Assembly: GCA_021775955.1 (NCBI GenBank)
Contig: JAJFGU010000020.1
Location: 271,886-335,885, forward strand
Source of the DNA: Alphaproteobacteria bacterium
Lineage (GTDB): Bacteria > Pseudomonadota > Alphaproteobacteria > Micavibrionales > Micavibrionaceae
Reading direction: 5' to 3'
Length of the DNA stretch: 64,000 bases
This document shows positions 9,876 through 18,944 of the stretch, one piece after another. The notes under the pieces are model-generated. The model was not told where the DNA came from, made no database searches, and saw nothing but the letters and a program-made list of their open reading frames with translations. The position numbers were made by a program, and so were the translations under genes. Position 1 is the stretch's first letter. Every line of letters begins with the position of its first letter.

Positions 9876-10604
9876 ATGTTCGGATACGCCAACCCAAAAC
9901 GATACCAACAACTAAGCCGGATTATCCTGGCACTGGCACTCGTCTTTGCTGTGATCTTTTTAGGCGAAGGCCTTTATTTAGCGCTCATCGCCTCGCCGCC
10001 GGATTACCAGCAATCAGAAACCGTGCGCATCATGTATATCCATGTGCCCGCCGCCTGGCTGTCGATGTTTATCTATGCCTCGATGGCCGTGGCAGCGCTG
10101 ACGCTGATTATCTGGAAGCACACGCTGGCTGGATTTTATATCCGCGCCGCGGCTCCGATTGGCGCCGCCTTCACCGCTATTTGCCTGATTACCGGCTCTC
10201 TATGGGGCCAGCCAACCTGGGGCACATGGTGGGTCTGGGATGCACGACTTACTTCCGTGCTGATCCTGTTTTTTCTTTATCTTGGCGTAATGGCGCTGGG
10301 CAATGCCTACGACAATCCCGACAAAAGCCAGCAAGCCAGCGCCTGGCTGGTTCTGATTGGCTCCATCAATCTGCCGATTATCAAATTTTCGGTCGAATGG
10401 TGGAATACGCTCCATCAACCCGCCAGCCTGACCAGCCTGTCACGCATGGCCAATCCGGGCATACATCCCGATATGCTGGTGCCATTGTTGGTTATGGCGG
10501 GAGGGTTTTTGTGCCTGTTTGTTGTGCTGGCAATCCTGCGTCTAAACAATGAAATATTGAGCCGCAAAATTCACGTGATGAGGCTAAGAACAATTCATGG
10601 CTGA
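9876..10604 (+). CDS. ccmC: Heme-handling protein CcmC
   Basis: A 242-residue six-helix membrane protein of the heme-handling (HHP) family. The Trp-rich periplasmic signature is clear at about residue 110-125 (WGTWWVWDARLTSVLIL). Conserved His residues flank it (MYIHVPAAW near residue 52 and WWNTLHQPA near 180) and act as axial heme ligands. CcmC presents heme to CcmE on the outer face of the inner membrane. It overlaps the small ccmD gene by 8 bases. Confidence 0.95.
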   Translation: MFGYANPKRYQQLSRIILALALVFAVIFLGEGLYLALIASPPDYQQSETVRIMYIHVPAAWLSMFIYASMAVAALTLIIWKHTLAGFYIRAAAPIGAAFTAICLITGSLWGQPTWGTWWVWDARLTSVLILFFLYLGVMALGNAYDNPDKSQQASAWLVLIGSINLPIIKFSVEWWNTLHQPASLTSLSRMANPGIHPDMLVPLLVMAGGFLCLFVVLAILRLNNEILSRKIHVMRLRTIHG

Positions 10605-10746
10605 ATTTTTGAACATGAACGGCTACGGCTTTTATATCTGGAGCGCTTACGGCGCGGCCCTGACCATCTTCATCGCCCTGGCTTTGGCCACGCTTTATAA
10701 GTCATTCAGGCTAAAACGAGAACAACGCCTGTTGGGCAAGGACTGA
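10597..10746 (+). CDS. ccmD: Small membrane protein CcmD
   Basis: A 49-residue frame too short to be found by size alone. It begins MAEFLNMNGYGFYIWSAYGA, carries one membrane helix (ALTIFIALALATLY) and ends in a basic cytosolic tail (KSFRLKREQRLLGKD). This layout, with GFYIWSAYGA before the helix, is the CcmD signature. CcmD is needed to release holo-CcmE from the CcmABC complex. It overlaps the end of ccmC and sits 6 bases before ccmE. Confidence 0.93.
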   Translation: MAEFLNMNGYGFYIWSAYGAALTIFIALALATLYKSFRLKREQRLLGKD

Positions 10747-10752
10747 CCAGCC

Positions 10753-11196
10753 ATGACCCGAAAGCAGCAAAGAATTTATTCTATCATTCTCATCGTCTTC
10801 GGCATTGGCATCGCTACGACGCTATCCCTGATGGCGATGGAAGAAAATATCACCTATTTCTACACCCCGTCCGATATTTTCGAAGACGAAAACCTGCCGC
10901 CGCAAGACAAAGCCTTTCGCCTCGGCGGGCTTGTGGCCGAAGGATCGCTCAGCCGCAATGGGGCGATCATCACCTTCATTGTCACCGATAACGCACACCA
11001 GCTCTCCGTTGCCTATGAAGGCATAACGCCGGATCTATTCCGCGAAGGTCAGGGCATCATTGCCACCGGAAATCTCAACCCGGAAGGCGTGTTTGTCGCC
11101 GACAGCCTGCTGGCCAAGCACGATGAAAACTATATGCCGCCGGAAGTCGCCAAAGCATTGGAAGAAGTGCACGGCTCTGATAAAACAGCGCCATGA
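10753..11196 (+). CDS. ccmE: Periplasmic heme chaperone CcmE
   Basis: A 147-residue protein with one N-terminal membrane anchor (IIILVFGIGIATTLSLMA-like, residues 10-27) and an OB-fold periplasmic domain. The covalent heme-binding His is in the motif LLAKHDENYMPPEV near residue 124, so this is the classical His-type (HxxxY) CcmE. RLGGLVAEGSL near residue 55 is the conserved first strand. The stop overlaps the ccmF start by 4 bases. Confidence 0.96.
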   Translation: MTRKQQRIYSIILIVFGIGIATTLSLMAMEENITYFYTPSDIFEDENLPPQDKAFRLGGLVAEGSLSRNGAIITFIVTDNAHQLSVAYEGITPDLFREGQGIIATGNLNPEGVFVADSLLAKHDENYMPPEVAKALEEVHGSDKTAP

Positions 11197-13121
11197 TTCC
11201 TGAGCTCGGTCATTTTGCCCTTATCCTGGCACTGGTGGTAGCACTGGCGCAGGGCTTTCTTCCTTATCCCGCGCTCAAAAAACGTGCGGCGATTTTGCTT
11301 TTCTCTCTCAACCTCATCGCATTCCTGTCCCTGACATGGGCTTATATCGTCACCGATCTTTCGGTTGCCAATGTCGCGCAGAACTCCCACACCCTCAAAC
11401 CTTTTATATATAAAGTCGCGGGCGTCTGGGGCAATCATGAAGGCTCGATGTTGCTGTGGTCACTAATGCTGGCGCTGTTTTCGATGCTGGTTGCCCTATC
11501 AACGGTTAAGCCCGAGGGCCTAAAAAACAAAGTCCTTTCCATTCAGGGGTTGCTGGCGAGCGGTTTTCTGGCCTTCATACTGCTGGCTTCCAATCCATTT
11601 GCCCGCCTACCCTTTGCCCCGGTTGACGGCGCGGGGTTAAATCCGGTTCTGCAGGACCCCGGCCTGGCGATACACCCGCCGCTACTTTACATGGGCTATG
11701 TCGGGTTTTCTGTGGCGTTTGCCTTTGCACTGGCCGGGCTTTTGGAAGGCAAGCTGGACAAAGACTGGGCGCGCGCAGTCAGGCCCTGGGTGCTGCTCTC
11801 CTGGTCGTCATTATCAGCCGGGATCGGGCTTGGTTCCTGGTGGGCTTATTACGAATTGGGGTGGGGCGGCTGGTGGTTCTGGGACCCGGTGGAAAATGCG
11901 TCCCTCATGCCGTGGTTGCTCGGCACAGCCCTACTGCATTCAGTGATCGTGTTAGAGAAACGCAATACGCTGAAGCGTTGGGTGGCGCTTTTGGCTATCC
12001 TCACCTTCAGCCTGTCCATGCTCGGGACCTTCCTTGTGCGCTCGGGTGTTTTAACATCAGTGCATGCTTTTGCCGTCGATCCGATGCGCGGCATTTTTAT
12101 CCTCGGGCTACTGACTCTATATACCGGCAGCGCTCTTATCATTTACGCCTGGAAGGCCGGCAGCCTTGAAAATAAAGCTCTCGAAAGCACAGCCGAATTT
12201 TCACCCGTAAGTCGTGAAAGCACGCTCATTCTAAACAATCTTTTCATGACAACCGGCTGCGCCACCGTTCTGATCGGCACGCTTTACCCCCTTGTCATGG
12301 AGGCCCTAAATGCCGGCCAAATTTCCGTTGGCCCGCCTTATTTCATCGCGACCTTTGTTCCCCTGATGATACCGGCTCTTATTCTTATGGGCATTGCGCC
12401 GTTCATAGCCTGGAAGAAAGGCAATCTTACGTCACTGAAAAAACAACTGACCATCCCCTTTATAATAGTACTAGCATCTCTCCCTCTCCTAATATGGATC
12501 ATGGAAAATCAAAATGGGGAAGGAACTCACCCTGTAGGAGTTTGGGTAGGGCTGGGAATAGCGCTCTGGCTTTCTGTCACAACCATCAGCGAATGGGTAA
12601 AACGGACAGAGCTAAAACTCTCCCGCATTAAATCTCTGCCGCTTTCCGCTTGGGGCATGAGCAGCGCGCATCTGGGAATTTCCGTCGCCATTTTCGGCAT
12701 GGTCGGCTCGACGCTTTGGCTGAAGGAAGAAATCAAATTGATGAAACCGGGCGATGTCATGCCGATCGGCCGCTATGAATTAAAGCTGGAAGAAATCACC
12801 GCCAGTTTCGGTCCCAATTACGCCGCCGACGCAGCGCTACTTGGTCTGCATTACAAAGGATCAAGTCACAGCATTGCCACCCTCAAGGCCGAACGCCGCC
12901 ATTACCCGGTCGCAAGGCAGGGAACAACCGAAGCGGCCATCAGAAAATCATGGCGCGATGATATTTATGTAGCGCTGGGCGATCAGGATTCACAAAAGCC
13001 CGAATACTGGGTAATCCGCGCCTACGTCCATCCGCTGGTGCCGTATCTATGGCTGGGCTATTTCATGATCGCGCTGGGCGGGTTTTTGGCGCTCCTTGGA
13101 ACCCGAAAGAAAAAGCCATGA
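11193..13121 (+). CDS. ccmF: Cytochrome c heme lyase subunit CcmF
   Basis: A 642-residue polytopic membrane protein with the heme-lyase WWD domain (GWGGWWFWDPVENASLMPW, about 228-246), preceded by LLYMGYVGFSVAFAFAL and flanked by conserved His residues. CcmF joins heme from holo-CcmE to the CxxCH thiols of apocytochrome c. NHEGSMLLW near residue 81 is also characteristic. It follows ccmE with a 4-base overlap and overlaps ccmG by 4 bases. Confidence 0.97.
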   Translation: MIPELGHFALILALVVALAQGFLPYPALKKRAAILLFSLNLIAFLSLTWAYIVTDLSVANVAQNSHTLKPFIYKVAGVWGNHEGSMLLWSLMLALFSMLVALSTVKPEGLKNKVLSIQGLLASGFLAFILLASNPFARLPFAPVDGAGLNPVLQDPGLAIHPPLLYMGYVGFSVAFAFALAGLLEGKLDKDWARAVRPWVLLSWSSLSAGIGLGSWWAYYELGWGGWWFWDPVENASLMPWLLGTALLHSVIVLEKRNTLKRWVALLAILTFSLSMLGTFLVRSGVLTSVHAFAVDPMRGIFILGLLTLYTGSALIIYAWKAGSLENKALESTAEFSPVSRESTLILNNLFMTTGCATVLIGTLYPLVMEALNAGQISVGPPYFIATFVPLMIPALILMGIAPFIAWKKGNLTSLKKQLTIPFIIVLASLPLLIWIMENQNGEGTHPVGVWVGLGIALWLSVTTISEWVKRTELKLSRIKSLPLSAWGMSSAHLGISVAIFGMVGSTLWLKEEIKLMKPGDVMPIGRYELKLEEITASFGPNYAADAALLGLHYKGSSHSIATLKAERRHYPVARQGTTEAAIRKSWRDDIYVALGDQDSQKPEYWVIRAYVHPLVPYLWLGYFMIALGGFLALLGTRKKKP

Positions 13122-13615
13122 CAAAAAACTTCACAAATTTTGTTCCGCTGATTGTTTTTTTGGCTCTGGTGATCGCCTTTGCCGCGCTTTTGCTCCGTCC
13201 AGAAAAAGCGGAGATGATTTCTAAACCCCTGCCCGCTCTTTCTCTCGAAGGGTTAAAAGCTGAAGACCTCAAAGGCCCGGCCGTTGTTAATTTCTTCGCC
13301 AGCTGGTGCACGCCTTGCCGCGCCGAGCATAGTCTTTTGATTGAGCTAGCCGAAAATGATGTACCAATTTATGGTATTGCCTATAAGGACAAGAAAGCTG
13401 ATATGAAACGGTATTTGGAAGATTTGGGAAACCCTTACACAAAGATTGGAGCGGACATCAAAGGCCGTGCTTTCATTGACTGGGGACTGACCGGCGTACC
13501 GGAAAGTTTTGTGATTGATGGTGAGGGCCGCATTCGCTACCACCACGGCGGTGTGTTATTGCCGGAGGATATAAAACACACGATCCTTCCTTTAATAAAG
13601 GAGCTTAGCAAATGA
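13118..13615 (+). CDS. ccmG: Thiol:disulfide interchange protein CcmG/DsbE
   Basis: A 165-residue thioredoxin-fold protein anchored by one N-terminal helix (VPLIVFLALVIAFAALLL). The active site is ASWCTPCRAEH (about residues 64-74), and the cis-Pro loop is GVPESFVIDGEGRIRY. It reduces the Cys pair of apocytochromes in the periplasm before heme attachment. The start at 13118 is chosen because it overlaps the ccmF stop in the usual ATGA manner; an upstream in-frame start would lie far inside ccmF. Confidence 0.95.
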   Translation: MTKNFTNFVPLIVFLALVIAFAALLLRPEKAEMISKPLPALSLEGLKAEDLKGPAVVNFFASWCTPCRAEHSLLIELAENDVPIYGIAYKDKKADMKRYLEDLGNPYTKIGADIKGRAFIDWGLTGVPESFVIDGEGRIRYHHGGVLLPEDIKHTILPLIKELSK

Positions 13616-14025
13616 CGACAGCTTCTCATATCGTAGCATTACTCGTGGGAGCAATGTTGCTTTGCTTTTTACCCTCTCTTACCCATGCCTTCGTTAACCC
13701 GGATGAACAACTCTCCAACCCTGTCCTCGAGCAACGCGCACGTGATATATCCAAAGACATTCGCTGCCCGGTTTGCGGCGGCCAGACGATTGAAGGGTCC
13801 AACGCCGACGTCGCGCGCGATTTACGCCTTCTCATTCGTGAACGTCTTATCGAAGGCGATACCAATGAAGAAATTATAGATTACCTGCGCGCCCGCTACG
13901 GCGATGAAATTCTGATGAACCCGCCGATGCTTAGAAGCACAACACTGTTATGGCTCGGGCCTTTTCTTGTTTTTATGTTGGGTGGCACAATCGCAGGCCA
14001 CTTTATTCGAAAGGCTCAAAAATGA
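13612..14025 (+). CDS. ccmH: Cytochrome c maturation protein CcmH (CycL type)
   Basis: A 137-residue protein with a cleavable or anchoring N-terminal helix, a three-helix periplasmic domain with the redox pair in IRCPVCGGQTIEGSNAD (about 47-63), and a C-terminal membrane helix (LLWLGPFLVFMLGGTIAG). It works with CcmG to reduce or present apocytochrome thiols to CcmF. It is the short form, with the TPR part encoded by the next gene. It overlaps its neighbours by 4 bases on both sides. Confidence 0.95.
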   Translation: MTTASHIVALLVGAMLLCFLPSLTHAFVNPDEQLSNPVLEQRARDISKDIRCPVCGGQTIEGSNADVARDLRLLIRERLIEGDTNEEIIDYLRARYGDEILMNPPMLRSTTLLWLGPFLVFMLGGTIAGHFIRKAQK

Positions 14026-14561
14026 CGACAATCGTAATAGCCGCTATCCTTTGTGCCATCTGCACGCTTTACTTAATTATTCCGATTGCAGCAAAGAACC
14101 GCTACAGCGCCCACGGCCTGATGGTGGCGCTGCCGTTATTATCGCTCTCGCTTTATTTGTTGCTCGGATCACCTGGCCTGCCAAGCGCGGCTGCCTTGTT
14201 TGAAAAAGATGAACTTAGAATCCAGGCACGCTCCATCGTCAAAGGGGAACTTAAAATGATGGAGGCCCTGTCCAAAGACCCGGAGAATGTCGATTTGATG
14301 CTGGCGCTCGGCTCCATCCGTATTGCCGGCGATCGCTCTGAAGATGCTATCGGCATTCTAAAACACGCTCATGATTTGGACCCGGACAATGAGGATGTCA
14401 AACTGCAGCTTGGCGCTGCTTATTTTGTATCCGGCCTGTATGAAATGGAAGACAACAGGCGTGCACAGGCGCTGGAAGACTTTCGGGCAGCGTTAAAGAT
14501 CGCGCCCGCCAATGCGCCTTACAAAAAAGATTTGAAAAATATTATTGAGACTTTGAAGTAG
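14022..14561 (+). CDS. ccmI: CcmI/CycH-like TPR subunit
   Basis: A 179-residue protein with two N-terminal membrane helices (IVIAAILCAICTLYLIIP and a second near residue 32-48) and a C-terminal domain with about three TPRs (LMLALGSIRIAGDRSEDAIG, then a DPDNEDVKLQLGAAYF-type repeat). CcmI binds the C-terminus of apocytochrome c and hands it to CcmFH. This version is much shorter than the 400-residue form of Rhodobacter. The start at 14022 overlaps the ccmH stop. It closes the operon; the next gene is convergent, with its stop 2 bases away. Confidence 0.85.
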   Translation: MTTIVIAAILCAICTLYLIIPIAAKNRYSAHGLMVALPLLSLSLYLLLGSPGLPSAAALFEKDELRIQARSIVKGELKMMEALSKDPENVDLMLALGSIRIAGDRSEDAIGILKHAHDLDPDNEDVKLQLGAAYFVSGLYEMEDNRRAQALEDFRAALKIAPANAPYKKDLKNIIETLK

Positions 14562-14562
14562 A

Positions 14563-15297
14563 CTATTTCCGCACCTTGCTGGCCGCCCTTAAATCAGCTT
14601 TACGCTTTTTGTGATATTTTGGGCATTTGGCGTTGACGGTTTCGTACTCCTCAAGACTGTCGAGCTCACGTTGCCGATCAATACGCTCCAGGTCCATCTT
14701 TTTAAATTCATGCTCGACAATTTGCGCGACGGTTTTTTGCATACGCTCGGCAATATGCTGAGCCGTCTCAGGCTTCACCGGCCCGGCAACAAAGCCGCGC
14801 TGTGATAATGCGGCATAAACTTTCTTGCCCATAATTTTTGAATATTTATTGACGATCAGGCGATCGATATTCACATGTTTTTTCTCATGCCCAAGCACCG
14901 CCGCTTTCATACACCGGTCTTGCGCAACCTCCTGTGCAATCACAATGGTCGGATCAAGCTTGATGGTAATTTCTATCTTGTCATACCACAGACAAAGCGC
15001 ATCCTTGTAACCCGGGGCCAAAGCATGATCAAGATGCACCATCGGCTTCATCTCAACGCCGCCGGACATAAAGCCTTGCGTTGCCGAAACACCGTGAAAG
15101 CCGTAAGGATCGATCGTATCGACACTATATTGCTGAAGGTCTTTCAGGCTTTGGGAATAATCATATATCGTCGCTTCGGCTTGCGGAATGATATTAATTT
15201 CTGCCGGTTTGGGCAGTTTACATACCGGCTGATGATGACCGCCGGAAGCTGCCAAAACCATAAGAGTGGATGCTGTTAATGGATCAATGCCTAACAT
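14563..15297 (-). CDS. Hypothetical protein with an HExxH motif, 244 aa
   Basis: Not assigned to a named family. Residues 137-141 read HEKKH within VLGHEKKHVNIDRL, a zinc-protease type HExxH motif, and this is preceded by a beta-rich region (LDPTIVIAQEVAQDRCMKAA). The first 20 residues are hydrophobic and could be a weak signal peptide or lipoprotein-like leader. The C-terminal part is basic and helical (HEFKKMDLERIDRQRELD). DUF922-type and related putative peptidases show a similar layout, but the match is not certain. It stands alone, convergent with ccmI. Confidence 0.6.
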   Translation of the reverse strand: MLGIDPLTASTLMVLAASGGHHQPVCKLPKPAEINIIPQAEATIYDYSQSLKDLQQYSVDTIDPYGFHGVSATQGFMSGGVEMKPMVHLDHALAPGYKDALCLWYDKIEITIKLDPTIVIAQEVAQDRCMKAAVLGHEKKHVNIDRLIVNKYSKIMGKKVYAALSQRGFVAGPVKPETAQHIAERMQKTVAQIVEHEFKKMDLERIDRQRELDSLEEYETVNAKCPKYHKKRKADLRAASKVRK

Positions 15298-15428
15298 AAA
15301 TGCCCCTCGCTATACGCCCATATTTTTTTGCACTAGATATATTATACCAAATAAGGTTAAAAGAGAGTAACTTTGGGCAGGGATTGAGCCTGTCAGGCCC
15401 TATTTATTTAAGAAAAAGAGGCACTTAT

Positions 15429-15710
15429 ATGTATATCATCGGCGAAATACTGAATCTGGTTATTCATCTTTATATCATGGTTATTATCGCTCAGGTGGCG
15501 GTAAGCTGGCTAATCGCCTTTGACGTTATCAATTCCGGCAACCCGCAGGCACAAAACCTCGTCAGATTGCTGCGGAAAATCACCGACCCGGTCTATAAGC
15601 CGATCCAGAAATATATCCCGCCGATTGGCGGCATCGATATTACGCCGCTGGTGGTGATTATCGGCCTGTCCCTTCTGCAGCGCCTGATCGTACCGATTTT
15701 TTATTTTTAG
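15429..15710 (+). CDS. YggT family membrane protein
   Basis: A 93-residue protein with two membrane helices ([20 protein letters not shown] and a C-terminal [19 protein letters not shown]) joined by the family loop [19 protein letters not shown], which is the YggT signature. Members help with osmotic shock response or cell-envelope protein assembly; the role is not settled. The frame is open further upstream, but 15429 is preferred because GAGGCAC lies just before it and the family begins at this point. folD starts 8 bases downstream, so they are likely co-transcribed. Confidence 0.88.
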   Translation: MYIIGEILNLVIHLYIMVIIAQVAVSWLIAFDVINSGNPQAQNLVRLLRKITDPVYKPIQKYIPPIGGIDITPLVVIIGLSLLQRLIVPIFYF

Positions 15711-15718
15711 GGGTGAGC

Positions 15719-16555
15719 ATGACGCAAGTAATCGACGGAAAATCCATTGCAGCTGGACTGCGGGAAGAGCTGGCGCAGCAGGTCAAAGCCCTGCCCGCAC
15801 AGCCCGGGTTGGCGGTTATTCTGGTCGGTGACAATCCGGCCAGCCATGTCTATGTGAAGAATAAAATCAAAGCCTGCGAACAGGTCGGTATTAAAAGCTT
15901 TGAATCACGTCTGCCGGCACAAGCCACACAAGCCGAAGTTGCCGTAGAGATACAGGCCTTTAATGACAACCCGTCTGTGCACGGCATTTTGATGCAATTG
16001 CCGGTGCCGGATCATTTGAATTCTGACGATCTCATTCACCTGGTCAACCCTGCCAAGGATGTCGATGGACTAACCTTTATCAATATCGGCAAGCTGGTGG
16101 CGGGGGATGAAACCGGCATGGTGCCGTGCACGCCGCAAGGCTCCATGATTTTGATTAAATCTGTGGAGGAAAATTTAGGCGGGAAACACGCCGTGGTGAT
16201 TGGAAGATCGTTATTGTTCGGCAAGCCAATGGCGCAATTGCTGCTGGCCGAGAACTGTACTGTGACAACGGCGCATTCGCGCACACAAAACCTCGATGAG
16301 GTTTGCCGCAGCGCCGACATTCTGGTTGCGGCGGTGGGAAGGGAAAAAATGGTCAAGGGCGACTGGATAAAACCCGGCGCGATTGTGATCGATGTTGGAA
16401 TCAACAGAATGGAAGACGGCAAACTCTGCGGCGATGTTGATTACGAAGCCGCTCTTGAGATCGCCTCCGCTATCACCCCCGTCCCCGGCGGCGTCGGCCC
16501 CATGACTATTGCCTGCTTGCTGAAGAATACGGTGAAAGCGGCCCAGAGCACTTAA
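15719..16555 (+). CDS. folD: Methylenetetrahydrofolate dehydrogenase/cyclohydrolase FolD
   Basis: A 278-residue bifunctional enzyme of one-carbon metabolism. It oxidises 5,10-methylene-THF with NADP and hydrolyses the product to 10-formyl-THF. Visible motifs are [15 protein letters not shown] (about residue 46, with the catalytic Lys), the folate loop QLPVPDHLN (about 96), [17 protein letters not shown] (about 162-178, NADP binding) and the terminal [14 protein letters not shown] 6 bases upstream is in frame, but the ATG at 15719 sits at a better distance from AGGGG. Confidence 0.97.
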   Translation: MTQVIDGKSIAAGLREELAQQVKALPAQPGLAVILVGDNPASHVYVKNKIKACEQVGIKSFESRLPAQATQAEVAVEIQAFNDNPSVHGILMQLPVPDHLNSDDLIHLVNPAKDVDGLTFINIGKLVAGDETGMVPCTPQGSMILIKSVEENLGGKHAVVIGRSLLFGKPMAQLLLAENCTVTTAHSRTQNLDEVCRSADILVAAVGREKMVKGDWIKPGAIVIDVGINRMEDGKLCGDVDYEAALEIASAITPVPGGVGPMTIACLLKNTVKAAQST

Positions 16556-16557
16556 AC

Positions 16558-16932
16558 TTAAGATGCCATCATTTGATAATAAATTAAAAACACTACGAAG
16601 ATCGTGCCTACAATTAAAGTAACTCGAATTTTATCAGCTTTAAGTGGGTCATAACGTTGAATTTTCTTACCATGCCCATCGTGCACGCCCGTCTCTTTCG
16701 TACGCGAAAATCCACGTGTTTTCGTCTCTATCAATACCTCTGTCTTTTGCTGCCCAACGCCAGAATCTTGGCCTTCAAGAATATCAGGAACACCATTTTT
16801 GTCCGCATCACGAGTAAGAGTCTCGAATAGATCACTGTGCTTTTCACGAACATCTTCGGGAACATCCTCAAGAGAATCGTAAGTAACCTCATCTATTATA
16901 TATTTTTGTACTCTGTGCGTTGTAACTTTCAA
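16558..16932 (-). CDS. Hypothetical protein with a C-terminal membrane anchor
   Basis: Not recognised. About 124 residues, ending in a single membrane helix (VTLIVGTIFVVFLIYYQM), so it is probably a tail-anchored cytosolic protein. Residues near 50-65 read DADKNGVPDILEG, a calcium-loop-like segment as in EF-hand or thrombospondin type 3 repeats, but only one copy is present. The start is taken as TTG at 16932, which follows GGGGAG at 4 bases and lies just after the icd stop; an ATG further upstream would overlap icd by 35 bases and lacks a good ribosome site. Confidence 0.55.
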   Translation of the reverse strand: MKVTTHRVQKYIIDEVTYDSLEDVPEDVREKHSDLFETLTRDADKNGVPDILEGQDSGVGQQKTEVLIETKTRGFSRTKETGVHDGHGKKIQRYDPLKADKIRVTLIVGTIFVVFLIYYQMMAS

Positions 16933-16933
16933 G

Positions 16934-18403
16934 CTACTCCCCTTGCGCCACGGTAAACCCTGGCTCACCGTCGAAGTTGTGCAACATCACAGATTTGGTA
17001 AAATTGAAGCCCGCTTCGTTCATATTGTTCATCAGCGCCAGAACTTGGGAAGTTTTTATCTCTTCATTTTCATTCGCAGCCATAAACCGCAGCCGCCAGT
17101 TATCGGCGCAGAATGTCCCCGGATTGCCATTGGGCCATACCTTGGTCCCGCGATTGGAAATCATCTGTAGCTTCAGATTATGATCAACCTCCAGACAATC
17201 ACTCATCAGCCCCGCCAGATCATCGGCGGTACCGTCCCAATTGAGACCAACATCTACGCCGACACGAACTTTCGTCCGCTCAGGTTGTGATTCAAGTGGC
17301 GGCAATTTAATCCCGCCCGGAGGCGCTTTCGAATAATCAACCGTCTTTAAAGTCGAAGGATTTTGCCCCAGACGTTCAATCACAGCCGCAGAAAAATCGG
17401 CCGTACCCACTTTTTCCGTGCTCACGCCGCCATCTTCCTTGGAACGATAAATATCACCGGTATGAATGCCATCCTCAATCGTCTTGAGCCACGCATTATG
17501 CACCTTCGCCGCGACGTCACCCTGACCGATATGCACCAGCATCTGAATGGCGCCAAGCACCAGCCCGGACGGATTGGCAATCTTTTGTCCGGCGATATCC
17601 GGCGCAGATCCATGCACCGCTTCAAACATCGCAAAATCCGCACCTATATTACTCGACCCGCCAAGCCCCACAGAACCCGTCACTTCGGCCGCGACATCGG
17701 AAATAATATCGCCATATAAATTAAGCGTCACAATCACATCAAACATCTCCGGATGCGCGGCGACCTTGGCGGTGCCGATATCTACAATCATATGATCCTG
17801 TTCGATGTCCTTATACTCCGCGCCAATCTCATTAAACACCTGATGAAACAATCCATCTGAAATTTTCATGATGTTGTCTTTGGTCATACAGGTCACTTTT
17901 TTACGCCCGTTTGCCCGCGCATATTCGAATGCATAGCGCACGATACGCTCACATCCCGGACGTGTGATAATCTTGAGCGACGCCATCACATCTTGTGACT
18001 GGCGATATTCAATCCCGCCGTATAAATCTTCCTCGTTCTCACGCACAATCACCAAATTCATATCCGGGTGATGGGTTTTCACATAGGGAGCATACGCCAC
18101 GCAAGGGCGCACATTGGCAAAAAGAGAGCACTGTTTTCGGATGGTGACATTAAGCGATTTAAAACCCCCACCCTGCGGCGTCGTAATCGGCGCCTTCAAA
18201 AAAATCTTAGTGCGATTGAGTGACTCCCATGCAGACTCATCGATGCCGTTTGCAACACCGCTTTTATAGACAGCCTCACCAATGGTAATTTCCTCAATGT
18301 CGAGCTGCGCGCCCGCCGCATCAAGGATTTTCAGGGTCGCGTCCATAATTTCTGGCCCAATGCCGTCGCCGCGCGCTACTGTAATAGGTGTTTTTGTGCT
18401 CAT
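16934..18403 (-). CDS. icd: Isocitrate dehydrogenase, long alphaproteobacterial form
   Basis: A 489-residue enzyme of the isocitrate/isopropylmalate dehydrogenase superfamily. It oxidatively decarboxylates isocitrate to 2-oxoglutarate in the TCA cycle. N-terminal GDGIGPEIMDATLKIL, the substrate loop RENEEDLYGGIEYR and NLYGDIISDVAAEVTGS near residue 230-246 (metal-binding Asp residues) are clear. Unlike the roughly 416-residue E. coli enzyme it has a C-terminal extension of about 140 residues (from KAPPGGIKLPPLESQ), as in the Rickettsia-type ICDH of alphaproteobacteria. Cofactor choice was not determined. No promoter was fixed. Confidence 0.95.
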   Translation of the reverse strand: MSTKTPITVARGDGIGPEIMDATLKILDAAGAQLDIEEITIGEAVYKSGVANGIDESAWESLNRTKIFLKAPITTPQGGGFKSLNVTIRKQCSLFANVRPCVAYAPYVKTHHPDMNLVIVRENEEDLYGGIEYRQSQDVMASLKIITRPGCERIVRYAFEYARANGRKKVTCMTKDNIMKISDGLFHQVFNEIGAEYKDIEQDHMIVDIGTAKVAAHPEMFDVIVTLNLYGDIISDVAAEVTGSVGLGGSSNIGADFAMFEAVHGSAPDIAGQKIANPSGLVLGAIQMLVHIGQGDVAAKVHNAWLKTIEDGIHTGDIYRSKEDGGVSTEKVGTADFSAAVIERLGQNPSTLKTVDYSKAPPGGIKLPPLESQPERTKVRVGVDVGLNWDGTADDLAGLMSDCLEVDHNLKLQMISNRGTKVWPNGNPGTFCADNWRLRFMAANENEEIKTSQVLALMNNMNEAGFNFTKSVMLHNFDGEPGFTVAQGE

Positions 18404-18563
18404 GGGAATATCTCCGCCTCAAAGAATAAAGGAAACGCAGTAGAGCTATCCTAGCACTATTTATCCTGAAATATAACGCTCTTTTAAGGCTGAATACGCT
18501 TATCTTCGCCGCTCCCTTACACATAAAACTTGCCTTTAGACGATTTTATGCTGATATAATCCT

Positions 18564-18944
18564 ATGATTGGACCGCACGAAGGAAAAGAACTGGAATTAA
18601 TGCTGACAGGCGAGAAGAAACTGTCCATGTTTCACGACTCCATAATTGATGGTCAGGAAATTCCGGAAGATATTATCCCCGAAAACGCCTTTTCTACTCA
18701 TGTAACAAAAGGCTCTATAAAACGTTTTTCTCAGAATATCCGTGCAGCTAAATCAGATGGTGTTATTCGTTATGTTTTCTTCACATTGCCTACAGAGGAA
18801 TGGCGCGCAGAGTTCTTAATATGGCTCAAACAAAATACTTTGAAAAACGAAATGCCAAACGACAAAGCCCATGACATCCTTGTCGGCCAGCTTCTTGGCT
18901 ATAGCGAAGAAGATATCCAGGATTATTTGGCACAGTTAGATTAA
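18564..18944 (+). CDS. Hypothetical protein, 126 aa, flank of phage module
   Basis: Not recognised. An acidic helical protein (EWRAEFLIWLKQNTLKN, then QLLGYSEEDIQDYLAQLD). Its stop overlaps the stop of the first phage-module gene on the other strand by 4 bases. A perfect TATAAT lies at 18555-18560; a transcript from it would start at about 18567, after the first ATG, so the real start may be the in-frame ATG at 18600. It resembles the other opposite-strand accessory genes of the module in size and AT content. Confidence 0.55.
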   Translation: MIGPHEGKELELMLTGEKKLSMFHDSIIDGQEIPEDIIPENAFSTHVTKGSIKRFSQNIRAAKSDGVIRYVFFTLPTEEWRAEFLIWLKQNTLKNEMPNDKAHDILVGQLLGYSEEDIQDYLAQLD

